Of a stretch of 64,000 nt of DNA, positions 35,624 through 46,564 are shown piece by piece. The position numbers and the translations under genes were made by a program. This DNA comes from Deltaproteobacteria bacterium. GTDB lineage: Bacteria; Desulfobacterota; Desulfomonilia; UBA1062. The stretch covers positions 124,001-188,000 of the forward strand of contig JAKPPU010000001.1 in assembly GCA_029547185.1 (NCBI GenBank). Direction: 5' to 3'. Under the pieces are notes generated by a model, which saw nothing but the letters and a program-made list of their open reading frames with translations, was not told the DNA's origin and ran no database searches. Each line of letters opens with the position of its first letter. Within the stretch, counting starts at the first letter, position 1.

Positions 35624-36037
35624 ATGAAGAACAAGGCGCAGCGGTATGAGGAAATCCTCCTCGCGCATGGAAGCGGAGGAAGGCTCACCCACGATCTCAT
35701 CACCTCCCAGTTCCTTCCCCGTCTCGGCAACTCACTCCTCGACGTCCTGGGAGACAGCGCGGTCTTCGAGCTCGGCGGCAAACGCTTCTGCTTCACGACC
35801 GACTCTTACGTGATCAACCCGATCTTCTTCCCGGGCGGCAATATCGGCTCCCTTTCCGTGTACGGCACGGTCAACGACATTGCCGTGAGCGGAGGCAGGC
35901 CCCTCTTCATGAGCGCCGGATTCATCCTCGGAGAGGTGACCGGCTCGGCGGAGAAGAGGGTGATCCTGAACACGGCCGTGGGCGGATCGAGACAGATCGA
36001 TATGCCCGTGGGCGAGCTTATCCCCCGGATCTGCTGA
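35624..36037 (+). pseudogene. hypE: hypE with large in-frame internal deletion
   Basis: Only 137 residues remain of a protein that is normally about 330-340. The first 100 match the HypE N-terminus: LLAHGSGGRLTHDLI, DSYVINPIFFPGGNIG and GTVNDIAVSGGRP. After SAGFIL the sequence jumps to the natural C-terminal part GEVTGSAEKRVIL...GELIPRIC, with the terminal Cys that accepts the carbamoyl group. The catalytic ATP-binding core between them is absent, so dehydration to thiocyanate should fail. The junction lies near 35930, where short similarity between the two ends may have served for deletion. GGAG precedes ATG 35624. Confidence 0.85.
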
Positions 36038-36155
36038 AAGGCGTCCATCCTTCAGGGCGGGGCCTCCCCGGCCGGTCGGGGACCTTTGAATAATGCGTTA
36101 ATTTCTCAAGGTCATTTATCCGATCAGGAGGAGGGCACAAAGGGAGTGCCGGACC

Positions 36156-36183
36156 TTGACTTACTGCGTTATGATCCTATAAA
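36156..36183 (+). promoter_or_regulatory. promoter of the hsp20-lon operon
   Basis: TTGACT (36156-36161) and TATAAA (36178-36183) are spaced by 16 bases, 34 bases before the hsp20 ATG. It looks sigma70-type; no CIRCE or clear sigma32 signature was found. Confidence 0.6.
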
Positions 36184-36217
36184 GGTACTAATGTGAAAAA
36201 TTAGAAGGAAAGGGTAT

Positions 36218-36619
36218 ATGTACAATTTGAAATTCCAAGAAGTAATGGGGTTTCTTCTCGGTCCGGAAAGCACCGAAGAGAGACTGGGCGTATGCTATCC
36301 GTCGCTTGATGTTTATGAGAACGCCAACGAACTGTGTATCGAGGTCGAGCTTCCGGGCGTGAGCCAGGAAGAGATGAATGTGGAGGTGGTGGGAAGGACC
36401 CTGATCATCTCCGGAATGAAGCGGGATAACCTGGTGAACAAGGGAGTGCGTTTTATCCGGATGGAGAGGGGTTTTGGTAAGTTCAGAAGGGAATTGGACA
36501 TACCCGATTTGTTCGATCTGGAGAAGGTGGATGCGAGATTCTCTGACGGAGTATTGACCATCAGGATCGCCAGGTCAGAGAACAAAGCGAAGCTTATCAA
36601 ACGGATCACAATCGAATAG
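36218..36619 (+). CDS. small heat-shock protein, Hsp20/alpha-crystallin family
   Basis: The 133-residue chaperone has an alpha-crystallin domain from about residue 25 to 115 (PSLDVYENANELCIEVELPG, then ERGFGKFRRELDIP and ARFSDGVLTIRIA). The C-terminal I-x-I anchor appears as IKRITIE. It holds unfolding proteins for later refolding. ATG 36218 follows GAAGGAAAGGG. Lon starts nine bases after its stop, so chaperone and protease form one operon. The base composition is a little lower in GC than neighbours, as is common for short stress genes. Confidence 0.92.
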   Translation: MYNLKFQEVMGFLLGPESTEERLGVCYPSLDVYENANELCIEVELPGVSQEEMNVEVVGRTLIISGMKRDNLVNKGVRFIRMERGFGKFRRELDIPDLFDLEKVDARFSDGVLTIRIARSENKAKLIKRITIE

Positions 36620-36628
36620 GAGTATTTA

Positions 36629-39082
<2,454 letters not shown>

Positions 39083-39116
39083 CTTACTTATCTTGCGTCT
39101 TGATCAATAAAAATAT

Positions 39117-39148
39117 GAAAATGAGGCCCAAAAGGCCTCATTTTTTTT
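39117..39148 (+). terminator. intrinsic terminator after lon
   Basis: AAATGAGGCC (39119-39128) pairs perfectly with GGCCTCATTT (39134-39143) around a 5-base loop and runs into eight T. The following 300 bases to 39451 show no gene. Confidence 0.92.
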
Positions 39149-39376
39149 GCTTGGAGCGCTACCCTGTGAGAGCATTTTTCTGTTAAAAGGGCCGTTTGCG
39201 GGGTACATCCCTATCATTCCCGGCAGGTTGTCTTGGCCCGATCCGAAAGGGTCAGTTCGGTGTGCCGACAGGCTATGGCCATGTTGATGCCCGCGATCTT
39301 CTGACAGCAGCAAGGTATAGACCTTTTCCTCATCATTGCATGAACATCCTATGCCAAGGTTATATGAACACTTTTC

Positions 39377-39405
39377 TTTACAGAGCGCTTGAAACGGGTT
39401 AATAA
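39377..39405 (+). promoter_or_regulatory. possible promoter of the CPA1 antiporter gene
   Basis: TTTACA (39377-39382) and TAATAA (39400-39405) have 17-base spacing, 46 bases before the ATG. The -10 is only partly matched. Confidence 0.35.
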
Positions 39406-39451
39406 AAAGAATTCGGCCCGGCCGTCAGATCACGCAAGGATACGGAAGATT

Positions 39452-40942
39452 ATGGAGACGTATATTGTCATCACATCCGTTCTTTTGCTCATGAGCATAC
39501 TGGCAAGCAAGGTATCCGACCGTTTCGGGATACCCTCGCTCCTGGTTTTCCTCATGCTCGGCATGCTTGCAGGGTCGGAAGGGGTCGGCGGCATCTATTT
39601 CGACGATCATACCCTTGCCCAGTCTGTCGGCGTGGTGGCGCTCTGTCTCATCCTCTTCTCAAGCGGTCTCAGTACACTGTGGCAGAGTGTGCGTCCCGTG
39701 TTCGTCTGGGGATTTGTCCTTTCCACCTTTGGCGTCGTCGCAACGGCCCTCGTTGTCGCCCTGTTTGCCGAAAGGGTGCTCGGATTCACCCTCAAGGAAG
39801 GACTGCTCCTCGGTTCCATCGTCTCTTCCACGGACGCGCCAGCAGTGTTCTCCATCCTGAGATCGAAAGGCATCAGCCTCAAGAGTCCGCTGAAACCCCT
39901 CCTGGAACTGGAGTCGGGCAGCAACGACCCCATGGCCGTCCTTCTTACCATCGGAGCCATACAGCTGATCACGCAGCCCGATTCCTCTCTCATGGAGGGT
40001 GTCAAACTCTTTTTCCTTCAAATATCTCTGGGAGCTGCAGGCGGATGCGTCATGGGAAAAGCCATCCCCTTTCTCGTGAACCGCATCAAACTCGGCTATG
40101 AAGGTCTCTACACGGTTCTGACCCTGGCCCTGGCGCTTTTCACGTACAGTTTCACCAACATGCTGGGAGGCAACGGGTTCCTCGCCGTGTACCTTGCCGG
40201 GATCATTGCCGGCAACAGCAGCCTCATTCATAAACGGAGCCTTCTGCATTTCCACGATGGGCTTTCATGGCTCATGCAGATCACCATGTTCATTACCCTG
40301 GGCCTGCTTGTCTTTCCTTCACATCTTCCCCCGGTAATGGGCGTGAGCCTGCTTGCTGCGGCCTGCCTGATGTTTGTCGCACGGCCGATCGCCGTCTTCC
40401 TCAGCCTGATCCCCAGTCCTTTTACCATACGGGAAAAACTGTTCCTCTCTTGGGTCGGCCTCCGGGGCTCGGCCCCCATCATCCTGGCGACCTTTCCCCT
40501 GTTGGCCGGAATTCCCCAATCGGATATGATCTTCAACGTGGTCTTCTTCGTGGTGCTTGCCTCGGTGCTTTTCCAGGGGACCTCCATTCAGACGGTGGCG
40601 AAATGGCTCGGGGTCGATGCCCCCCTGCAGGAGGAGCGGGTCCATCCCATCGAGATCAACCCGGACAGCGGATATAAGGGCGAGCTCAGCGAGTTCTCCA
40701 TACCGGAGAACTCGAAAATGGCGGGTAAAAAACTCGTTGATCTGAGGCTTCCGGCCAAATGCCTGATTGTTCTCATCACCCGGGGCAACGAGTACATACT
40801 CCCCAGCGGGGCGACGTCCTTGTATGCCGGTGACACTCTGCTCGTCCTTGCCGACAAGGATGCCTCAGCCCAGCTGGCCTCCGACCTCAACGAGAGCCAA
40901 GTTTTCGAAGCCGAGCAACGTGATGTTAGCATGGGAAATTGA
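39452..40942 (+). CDS. CPA1-family K+(Na+)/H+ antiporter with TrkA-C domain (NhaP2/CvrA type)
   Basis: The 496-residue membrane protein has about twelve hydrophobic segments and the CPA1 motif SSTDAPAVFSIL near residue 129, holding the ion-binding Asp, plus ESGSNDPMAV. The C-terminal 100 residues after the membrane part (FSIPENSKMAGKKLVDLRLP onward) form a TrkA-C/RCK-C domain, which senses nucleotides or ions. This combination is typical of potassium/proton antiporters. ATG 39452 follows GGAAG; the longer open frame lacks a site. It is a single gene. Confidence 0.87.
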   Translation: METYIVITSVLLLMSILASKVSDRFGIPSLLVFLMLGMLAGSEGVGGIYFDDHTLAQSVGVVALCLILFSSGLSTLWQSVRPVFVWGFVLSTFGVVATALVVALFAERVLGFTLKEGLLLGSIVSSTDAPAVFSILRSKGISLKSPLKPLLELESGSNDPMAVLLTIGAIQLITQPDSSLMEGVKLFFLQISLGAAGGCVMGKAIPFLVNRIKLGYEGLYTVLTLALALFTYSFTNMLGGNGFLAVYLAGIIAGNSSLIHKRSLLHFHDGLSWLMQITMFITLGLLVFPSHLPPVMGVSLLAAACLMFVARPIAVFLSLIPSPFTIREKLFLSWVGLRGSAPIILATFPLLAGIPQSDMIFNVVFFVVLASVLFQGTSIQTVAKWLGVDAPLQEERVHPIEINPDSGYKGELSEFSIPENSKMAGKKLVDLRLPAKCLIVLITRGNEYILPSGATSLYAGDTLLVLADKDASAQLASDLNESQVFEAEQRDVSMGN

Positions 40943-40964
40943 CACGGGGAATTAGGGGAATTAG

Positions 40965-41132
40965 GGGGCCAGGTATTGCCTTTTGCCATTTGCGAAGCAA
41001 TCCGGATCACTCATGAACAGCAAAGATGGAGATGATACCTACTTCCTCAAGCTTATATCCAAGTACCCAAAAATGACACCTTCCCAAAGAATCTCCGGCA
41101 TCCCTTATTGGCAAAAAACAAGACCTGACCCC
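40965..41132. mobile_element. MITE-like element 1 with 24-base imperfect terminal inverted repeats
   Basis: GGGGCCAGGTATTGCC... (40965-40988) is matched in inverted orientation by 41109-41132, with about 20 of 24 positions identical. No gene lies inside the 168 bases. A related pair bounds 51208-51310. The ends resemble the GGGGTCAGGTCTTG motif often seen at REP/RAYT-type elements. Confidence 0.6.
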
Positions 41133-41143
41133 TGACCCATGAC

Positions 41144-41287
41144 GTATCCGGCAGCACGGTCTATGTAGCCGGACACTACATGGATGGTGAAAAGTACATC
41201 CCCTGCTACTGGACCGGGACGGACCGCACCGATCTGGCGGGAGACGGCGTTCACCATGCCTATGCCTTTTCCATCGTGCCCGAGTAG
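41144..41287 (+). pseudogene. remnant of a repeat-containing secreted protein
   Basis: A 47-codon frame ending in TAG 41285 reads VSGSTVYVAGHYMDGEKYIP and CYWTGTDRTDLAGDGVHHAYAF. This matches one unit of a beta-propeller-like repeat family in which VYVAGYY and PCYWTG recur many times in tandem. Only a single terminal unit is left, with no start codon or signal peptide. It abuts the right end of MITE-like element 1, so insertion or deletion there probably removed the rest. The remainder of the 40943-41443 gap shows nothing else. Confidence 0.55.
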
Positions 41288-41443
41288 ATTTGGGAAGGCC
41301 CGAGACAAGCAGGCATAACGATGGCAGAATACCGAGGGCGGGCAGACCTTCCCTGCCCCGGCATATCTCATTCAGTACGACAAGAAGGGACGCAGAATAG
41401 AGGTATGCCGGATGGCTGTCCGGCTCCCCTCAGCGTGCATGCT

Positions 41444-42253
41444 TTACAGGCCTTCGAGGACCCCTGAGAATATCCTTGCGATAATCGGCCCTGCCTTGGC
41501 GGCCATGGCGAGGATCTCGTCGAGAGAGGAAGGAAGATAGTTGTCAGGGTCGTTCAGATTAGTGATCGCGGAGACCGCGAGCACCTCCATGCCGGCGTGG
41601 ACCGCCTCTATCACCTCGATCACGGTCGACATGCCCACCGCGTCCGCGCCGATAATTTGCAGCATCCTCGTCTCTGCGGCCGTTTCGAGAGACGGCCCCA
41701 GGAGCTGGGCATAGACGCCCTCTTTCAGATCGATGCCGTTTTTAAACGCAGCCTGCCTGGCCTTTTCGAGGAGCGAGGTCGAATAGGGCTCGGTCATGAC
41801 CGGAAACCTCGGCCCCAGCTCGTCGACGTTCGGGCCGACGAGGGGGTTTTTGAAGGTGAGATTGATGTGGTCGGTGATGAGCATGACGCCCCCGGGTTCG
41901 AGGTCCTTTCTCAAGCCGCCCGCCGCGTTCGAGATGAGGAGCTTCTTGATGCCCATGTGGGCGAAGACGCGGATGGGGAAGGTGATCTCCTTGGGGGTGT
42001 ATCCCTCGTAGAGGTGGAACCTCCCGCTCATGACCGCGATGCTCCTGCCGCCGAGGGTCCCGAACAGGAGCCTGCCCGAGTGGCCTTTTACCGATGAGAC
42101 GGGAAAGCCGGAGATGTTCCGGTAGGAAATGGATTCCCTTATGTCGATCGATTCTTCGAGAACGCCGAGGCCCGTGCCGAGGATGACGGCTGCCTCGGGC
42201 CGCGCCAGTTTGAGCAACTCCTCCGCTGTAAAGTATTCGAGCCCTCTGCTCAT
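41444..42253 (-). CDS. purine nucleoside phosphorylase, class I
   Basis: The 269-residue enzyme splits purine nucleosides with phosphate to base and ribose 1-phosphate. Family motifs are AVILGTGLG near residue 22, the phosphate-binding KGHSGRL, SGRFHLYEGYT, ISNAAGGL and the GMSTVIEVIEA segment. Its ATG overlaps the stop of the small Trm112-like gene upstream, so it is the last gene of a long minus-strand unit that begins at the polyamine regulator. Salvage of nucleosides, including those from polyamine chemistry such as methylthioadenosine, is a possible link. Confidence 0.92.
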   Translation of the reverse strand: MSRGLEYFTAEELLKLARPEAAVILGTGLGVLEESIDIRESISYRNISGFPVSSVKGHSGRLLFGTLGGRSIAVMSGRFHLYEGYTPKEITFPIRVFAHMGIKKLLISNAAGGLRKDLEPGGVMLITDHINLTFKNPLVGPNVDELGPRFPVMTEPYSTSLLEKARQAAFKNGIDLKEGVYAQLLGPSLETAAETRMLQIIGADAVGMSTVIEVIEAVHAGMEVLAVSAITNLNDPDNYLPSSLDEILAMAAKAGPIIARIFSGVLEGL

Positions 42254-42423
42254 GTCTCCAGGGGGGTCGCCTCGTCGATGAGCATGATGGGAATGTCGTC
42301 CTCTATCCGGTATTTAAGCTTGCAGGCATTGCAGATGAGGGCGCTGTTGTCTTCCTCGAAGACGAGGTCTCCCTTGCACTTGGGACATGCAAGGATGTCG
42401 AGCAGCTGCTTGTCGATGGGCAT
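42250..42423 (-). CDS. Trm112-like small zinc-ribbon protein (YcaR/UPF0434 family)
   Basis: This 57-residue gene reads MPIDKQLLDILACPKCKG, then LICNACKLKYRIEDDIPIML and ends GDEATPLET-like. Two CxxC pairs (CPKC, CNAC) form a zinc ribbon, and the LLDILACP opening is typical of the Trm112 family. The eukaryotic relative activates methyltransferases; the bacterial role is unknown. AGGAGG lies nine bases before ATG 42423. The stop overlaps the purine nucleoside phosphorylase start, which supports a real gene in spite of the small size. Confidence 0.85.
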   Translation of the reverse strand: MPIDKQLLDILACPKCKGDLVFEEDNSALICNACKLKYRIEDDIPIMLIDEATPLET

Positions 42424-42508
42424 ACAGGATCCTCCTCGCTTAGATATCTCATCGTCCGGGCATCCTTGTCAACAAAGGATATTTCCCTTAGCGAGGCAAC
42501 AGGGAGTC

Positions 42509-43675
42509 TCAGCCGAGACGGGACCTGAAGTCGTCATACCCGAAGCGTCTCACGACCTCATAGGAGCCGTCCTCGTGCAGCAGGGAGAGGTCGGGCAGCG
42601 CAGTGCCGTTGAAGTTATTGTTCTTGACGAAGCTGTACTGGAGCATGTCGCCGAACACGAGCCTGTCTCCGGGCTTCAAAGGCCTGGGGAAAGAGTATTC
42701 GCCGATGATGTCGCCCGTCATGCAGGTGTTCCCGCCCAGGATATAGGTGAAGGGTTCTATCCCCGGACCGGCGGCGCCGCAGAGCGGCGGGGTGTACGGC
42801 ACCTCGAGGACATCGGGCATGTGGCAGGAGGCCGAGGCGTCGAGGATGGCGATGTCCTTTTTGTTGTGGACGATATCGAGCACGGTCGAGACGAGGTAGC
42901 CGGCATCAACCACGATGCCGCTTCCCGGCTCGAGAATGACATCGACGCCGAAGGCGCTGCGGAAATCCCTGATCGCCCTGATGAGGGCGTCGACGTCGTA
43001 TCCCTTTTTGTTGATGAAGTGCCCGCCGCCGAAGTTGACCGCCTCTACCCGGCCGACATACGGACCGAGCTCTTTTGCGACATGGTCGATGAGGCCGGTC
43101 GAGCCGTCGGCGAGCGACTCGCACAGGGTGTGGCTGTGGAGGATGTCGATCTCGTCCCAGGGGAGCTCGTCGAGCCTTTCCCGGACGACCCCGAAGCGGG
43201 AGCACGGCGAGCAGGGATCGTAGAGGTGGCCGCCGAGCGTCGCATGCGAATAGCCGGGGTTGATCCGGATGCCGATCTTTTTATCCTTCCCCGCAGCTCT
43301 GACGAGGGGGAGGAAGCGGCGGATCTGGTCCGGCGAGTTGAAGTAGATGTGATCGGCAACAGAGGCGAGCTCGCGCAGAGAGCTCTCCGTGTACGCCGGT
43401 GAGTAGACGTGCACCTCCCTGCCGAACTCTTCCCTGCCGAGCCTCGCTTCATGGAGACCGCTTGCGGTCGTGCCGTCGAGGGACTCCCGCATGAGCGGAA
43501 AGAGCACAGGCATCGCAAAAGCCTTCAAGGCGAGGAGGACCCGGCATCCGGCCTCTTTGCGGATACGATCGGCGGTCTCAAGGTTCCTTCTGAGGGCCGC
43601 CATGTCCGCCACATAGGCCGGGGTCGAGATCTTCGGGAGCGCCGCAGCGAGGGGGGGCGGCAGGAACCGGCTCAT
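42509..43675 (-). CDS. nspC: carboxynorspermidine/carboxyspermidine decarboxylase
   Basis: The 388-residue PLP enzyme is of the alanine-racemase-fold decarboxylase group and makes spermidine or norspermidine by removing the carboxyl group. LLALKAFAMP near residue 47 holds the PLP Lys, HSHTLCES near 180 is NspC-specific, and EPGSGIV, ILDASASCHMPDVLE and GGNTCMTGD follow. It overlaps by four bases with the carboxynorspermidine synthase gene, so the two last steps are translated together. This route replaces the S-adenosylmethionine-dependent one in many bacteria. Confidence 0.94.
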   Translation of the reverse strand: MSRFLPPPLAAALPKISTPAYVADMAALRRNLETADRIRKEAGCRVLLALKAFAMPVLFPLMRESLDGTTASGLHEARLGREEFGREVHVYSPAYTESSLRELASVADHIYFNSPDQIRRFLPLVRAAGKDKKIGIRINPGYSHATLGGHLYDPCSPCSRFGVVRERLDELPWDEIDILHSHTLCESLADGSTGLIDHVAKELGPYVGRVEAVNFGGGHFINKKGYDVDALIRAIRDFRSAFGVDVILEPGSGIVVDAGYLVSTVLDIVHNKKDIAILDASASCHMPDVLEVPYTPPLCGAAGPGIEPFTYILGGNTCMTGDIIGEYSFPRPLKPGDRLVFGDMLQYSFVKNNNFNGTALPDLSLLHEDGSYEVVRRFGYDDFRSRLG

Positions 43676-44880
43676 AGCTCGGCGAGTTCCCTGTATGCCT
43701 CCCCGTCGAGCCTTTTCGCATGCCAGGGAAGGCCCTGCTTCGACACCTCTTCGAGGAAGGGCTCGGGAGGGAGCTCTTCGACGTTGAACACGCCCTTTCC
43801 GCTCCAGATTCCCTTCATCATCATAATGGCGCCTGTCGCTGCAGGCACCCCCGTAGTGTAGGAAACGGCCTGGGCGCCCAGCTCACGGTAGGTCTCGGCG
43901 TGGTCGCACACGTTGTAGAGGATGTACGCGGCAGGTTTTCCGCCTTTCACGCCGCGGATGATGCACCCGATCGAGGTCTTTCCGGTGTAGTTTTCGGCCA
44001 GAGACGACGGCTCGGGGAGAAGGGCCTTCAGGAACTGCAGGGGGATGATCTCCACGCCGTTGTACACGACGGGGTTGATCCTCGTCATGCCCACATTTTG
44101 AAGCACCTCGAGGTGCTTGATGTAGTTGTCCGAGAAGGTCATCCAGAAGCGGATCTGCTCGAGGCCGTCGATGTTCCGAACGAGCGACTCCTCCTCCTCG
44201 TGGTAGATGAGGTAGGACTTTCTGGGGCCCACCTCGGGATAGTCGATCATGCTCGAGATGCTCAACGGGTCGATCTCGATCCATTTTCCCCGCTTCCAGT
44301 ATTTTCCCCGCTGGGTGACCTCGCGGATGTTGATCTCGGGGTTGAAGTTCGTGGCGAAGGCCTTGCCGTGGCTGCCGTCGTTGCAGTCGACGATGTCGAT
44401 GGTGCGGATCTCATCGAAGAGGTTGTTCCGGGCGTACGCGCAGAAGATGCTCGTCACCCCGGGGTCGAAGCCGCAGCCCAGCACGGCCATGATGCCCTTT
44501 TCGCGGAAGCGGTCCCGGTAGGCCCACTGCCACGTGTAGCTGAACCTTGCCTCGTCCTTGGGCTCGTAGTTCGCCGTGTCGAGGTAGTGGACGCCTGTCT
44601 CGAGGCAGGCGTCCATGATGGGCAGGTCCTGGTAGGGCAGGGCCATGTTGACGACGAGGTCGGGCCTCTGCTCTTCGATCAGGCGCACCACTTGTGCCGC
44701 GTCGTCGGCATCCACCTGCGAGACGGTGATCTCGGTTTTGCACTCCTTCTGCACCTTGATGCATTTATCGAGGGTCCGCGACGCCAGGTGGATCTTCCGG
44801 AACACATCGCGGTTCATTGCGCATTTCTTGGCCACGACAGACCCTGCTGCCCCGGCACCTATAATGAGGATATTTTCCAT
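43672..44880 (-). CDS. carboxynorspermidine synthase (saccharopine dehydrogenase-like)
   Basis: The 402-residue enzyme condenses aspartate semialdehyde with putrescine or diaminopropane using NADPH. It belongs to the saccharopine-dehydrogenase-like CASDH family. The Rossmann motif ILIIGAGAAGSVV is at the N-terminus, and NMALPYQDLPIMDACLETG, GCGFDPGVTSIF and DCNDGSHG are typical. ATG 44880 was chosen because AGGAGCAACGTC precedes it; the frame continues upstream without a site. It is followed directly by nspC. Confidence 0.92.
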   Translation of the reverse strand: MENILIIGAGAAGSVVAKKCAMNRDVFRKIHLASRTLDKCIKVQKECKTEITVSQVDADDAAQVVRLIEEQRPDLVVNMALPYQDLPIMDACLETGVHYLDTANYEPKDEARFSYTWQWAYRDRFREKGIMAVLGCGFDPGVTSIFCAYARNNLFDEIRTIDIVDCNDGSHGKAFATNFNPEINIREVTQRGKYWKRGKWIEIDPLSISSMIDYPEVGPRKSYLIYHEEEESLVRNIDGLEQIRFWMTFSDNYIKHLEVLQNVGMTRINPVVYNGVEIIPLQFLKALLPEPSSLAENYTGKTSIGCIIRGVKGGKPAAYILYNVCDHAETYRELGAQAVSYTTGVPAATGAIMMMKGIWSGKGVFNVEELPPEPFLEEVSKQGLPWHAKRLDGEAYRELAEL

Positions 44881-44915
44881 GACGTTGCTCCTGTCATTCT
44901 TTTTTAGTTTTTGGT

Positions 44916-45743
44916 TTACCTGCTTCCGGCCGGTCCTCTGTAGAGGGCGAGAAGGCATTCCCGCACGATCTTTGCCGCCGCCACGCCGGAGACTCCGGAG
45001 GGATCGAGCTGGGGAGCGAGCTCGACCACGTCGAGGCCGATGATGTTGAGCCTCGTCATGACCGAGACCAGGATGCTCGAGAGCTCGCCGAACATGAGCC
45101 CGCCGGGCTCGGGGGTTCCGGTTCCGGGCAGGACCGACGGGTCGAGCACGTCGAGGTCGCAGGACAGGTAGCAGGGCCGCTCCCCGATCTTCAAGGCGAT
45201 TCGCTCGGGCAGCGTATCGAGCTCGTTCACCAGGGCGTGCTCCTCTCTCGTGCAGGACCGTACGCCGATCTGGAAGAGGGAATCGGGTCCTGTGAGCTCG
45301 AAGACCCTTCTCATGACCGTAGCGTGGGACAGCCTCGCTCCGAGATAGTCTTCCCGCAGGTCGGCGTGGGCGTCGATGTGCACGACGGTAAGCCCGGGGT
45401 GGATCTTCATTGCGGCGCGGATCGCGCCCAGGCTCATGAGGTGCTCTCCGCCCAGCATGAAGGGGATCCTGCCTTTCGCGAGGATTTCACAAGCGGTCTT
45501 CTCGACCATGTCGAGCGCCGGGACCGGGTCGCCGAAAGGCAGCTCGAGGTCGCCCATGTCCATGTAAGGGCAGTCATCGAGGTCAGCGCTCTGGACAGGC
45601 GAGAAGGTTTCGAGCCCGTACGAGGCCTCGCGGATGGCGGCAGGCCCGAAACGCGCCCCCGGCCTGAAGCTCGCGGTGGAATCGAACGGCGCGCCGAACA
45701 GGCAGATCCTGCCTTCGGCCTTTGAAGACATGTACATGCTCAT
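44916..45743 (-). CDS. speB: agmatinase (agmatine ureohydrolase)
   Basis: The enzyme hydrolyses agmatine to putrescine and urea. The manganese ligands are seen as LGGEH near residue 97, DAHADLREDY near 122 and SCDLDVLDPS near 195, then PEPGG. Length (275 residues) matches ureohydrolases. The start is one of several closely spaced ATGs; ATG 45743 has AAGG at a suitable distance. It lies between arginine decarboxylase and the carboxynorspermidine synthase gene, which fixes the function as agmatinase rather than arginase. Confidence 0.92.
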   Translation of the reverse strand: MSMYMSSKAEGRICLFGAPFDSTASFRPGARFGPAAIREASYGLETFSPVQSADLDDCPYMDMGDLELPFGDPVPALDMVEKTACEILAKGRIPFMLGGEHLMSLGAIRAAMKIHPGLTVVHIDAHADLREDYLGARLSHATVMRRVFELTGPDSLFQIGVRSCTREEHALVNELDTLPERIALKIGERPCYLSCDLDVLDPSVLPGTGTPEPGGLMFGELSSILVSVMTRLNIIGLDVVELAPQLDPSGVSGVAAAKIVRECLLALYRGPAGSR

Positions 45744-45774
45744 CGTCACCTTCCCGTCGGTACAGGGGATGGAA

Positions 45775-45805
45775 GGCAGGCCGGACAGATGCCCGAAGGC
45801 CTGCC
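45775..45805. other. 8-base-pair stem-loop between arginine decarboxylase and agmatinase genes
   Basis: GGCAGGCC (45775-45782) pairs with GGCCTGCC (45798-45805). There is no T run on the minus strand, so it is more likely an mRNA-processing or stability hairpin inside the operon than a terminator. Confidence 0.45.
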
Positions 45806-45832
45806 CCCTGTCCCCGGCTGCTGCTTGAGGAA

Positions 45833-46300
45833 TCAGTCCCAGAGCACCACGGCGGCAAAGGCGGCGCCGCGCTCCCTGACCCGATGCTCCACGGCAACGC
45901 TCTTCACCTCGCGGATCGCCTTGCCGCGCATCTTCATGCCTTCTTCGGCCATCTTCCTCACCTTGGCCTCGACGGCCTCTTTCGTGTCCTCAGCCGAGTA
46001 CTCCATGATGAGGCCCGCGTGGTCTTCATCGTCGGGAAAGGCGATGGCCACGCCTGCGGCAATGACCTGACCCGGCTTCTCGCACGTGATCGAGGCGTAG
46101 GCGACAGGCACGAGGGCCCCGTGAGGCAGGGCGACGGAATCGACCTCTTTCGTATGCGGGGGACAGATCGAGCTCATCTTCACGAGGTTCGTGTTGCCGA
46201 TGCCTGCAGCCATGAGGGCGCCGTCAAAGGCGTTCAGCACGGTGAACCCCTCGGAAGCTCCGGAAGTCATATAGTAGGTGGTCGGCGTCTTGAAGATCAT
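45833..46300 (-). CDS. pyruvoyl-dependent arginine decarboxylase
   Basis: The 155-residue proenzyme makes agmatine from arginine. It belongs to the PvlArgDC family, in which self-cleavage before a serine creates the pyruvoyl cofactor. The site is expected in VKMSSICPP near residue 43. [14 protein letters not shown] and MEYSAEDT are further family motifs. Its ATG overlaps the stop of the 83-residue gene upstream. It is the first enzyme of the polyamine route here: arginine to agmatine to putrescine to spermidine-type products. Confidence 0.93.
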   Translation of the reverse strand: MIFKTPTTYYMTSGASEGFTVLNAFDGALMAAGIGNTNLVKMSSICPPHTKEVDSVALPHGALVPVAYASITCEKPGQVIAAGVAIAFPDDEDHAGLIMEYSAEDTKEAVEAKVRKMAEEGMKMRGKAIREVKSVAVEHRVRERGAAFAAVVLWD

Positions 46301-46548
46301 GTGTTCTCCCCCTTTGCCAGCGATGTATGGCCGTACTCGTGACGGATGTAGAACGGGAGAGACTCTGCCGCAGCTCCATTGCTGCGCACCGCAAAGAGGA
46401 CGAACGAATGAGATGCAGCAGGTCTCGTGATAGTCCGGGCCGGTTCTGAAGGTGTATTCAGGTGCAGATCGACCCTGCCCGAATAATTCAGGACCTCATT
46501 CCTGCGCTTATAGCGCTGAGCCGGAACAAACGTTCTCTGTGCATTCAT
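46297..46548 (-). CDS. small protein of unknown function in the polyamine operon
   Basis: I do not recognise this 83-residue protein. It is basic, with [19 protein letters not shown] at the start and [14 protein letters not shown] in the middle, and it has no membrane segment or metal motif. Support for its reality is positional: AGGGGG lies eight bases before ATG 46548, and its stop overlaps the arginine decarboxylase start as ATGA. It could be a translated leader, a small regulator or a polyamine-related protein. A chance frame remains possible. Confidence 0.5.
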   Translation of the reverse strand: MNAQRTFVPAQRYKRRNEVLNYSGRVDLHLNTPSEPARTITRPAASHSFVLFAVRSNGAAAESLPFYIRHEYGHTSLAKGENT

Positions 46549-46564
46549 TTTCGTACCCCCTTTT

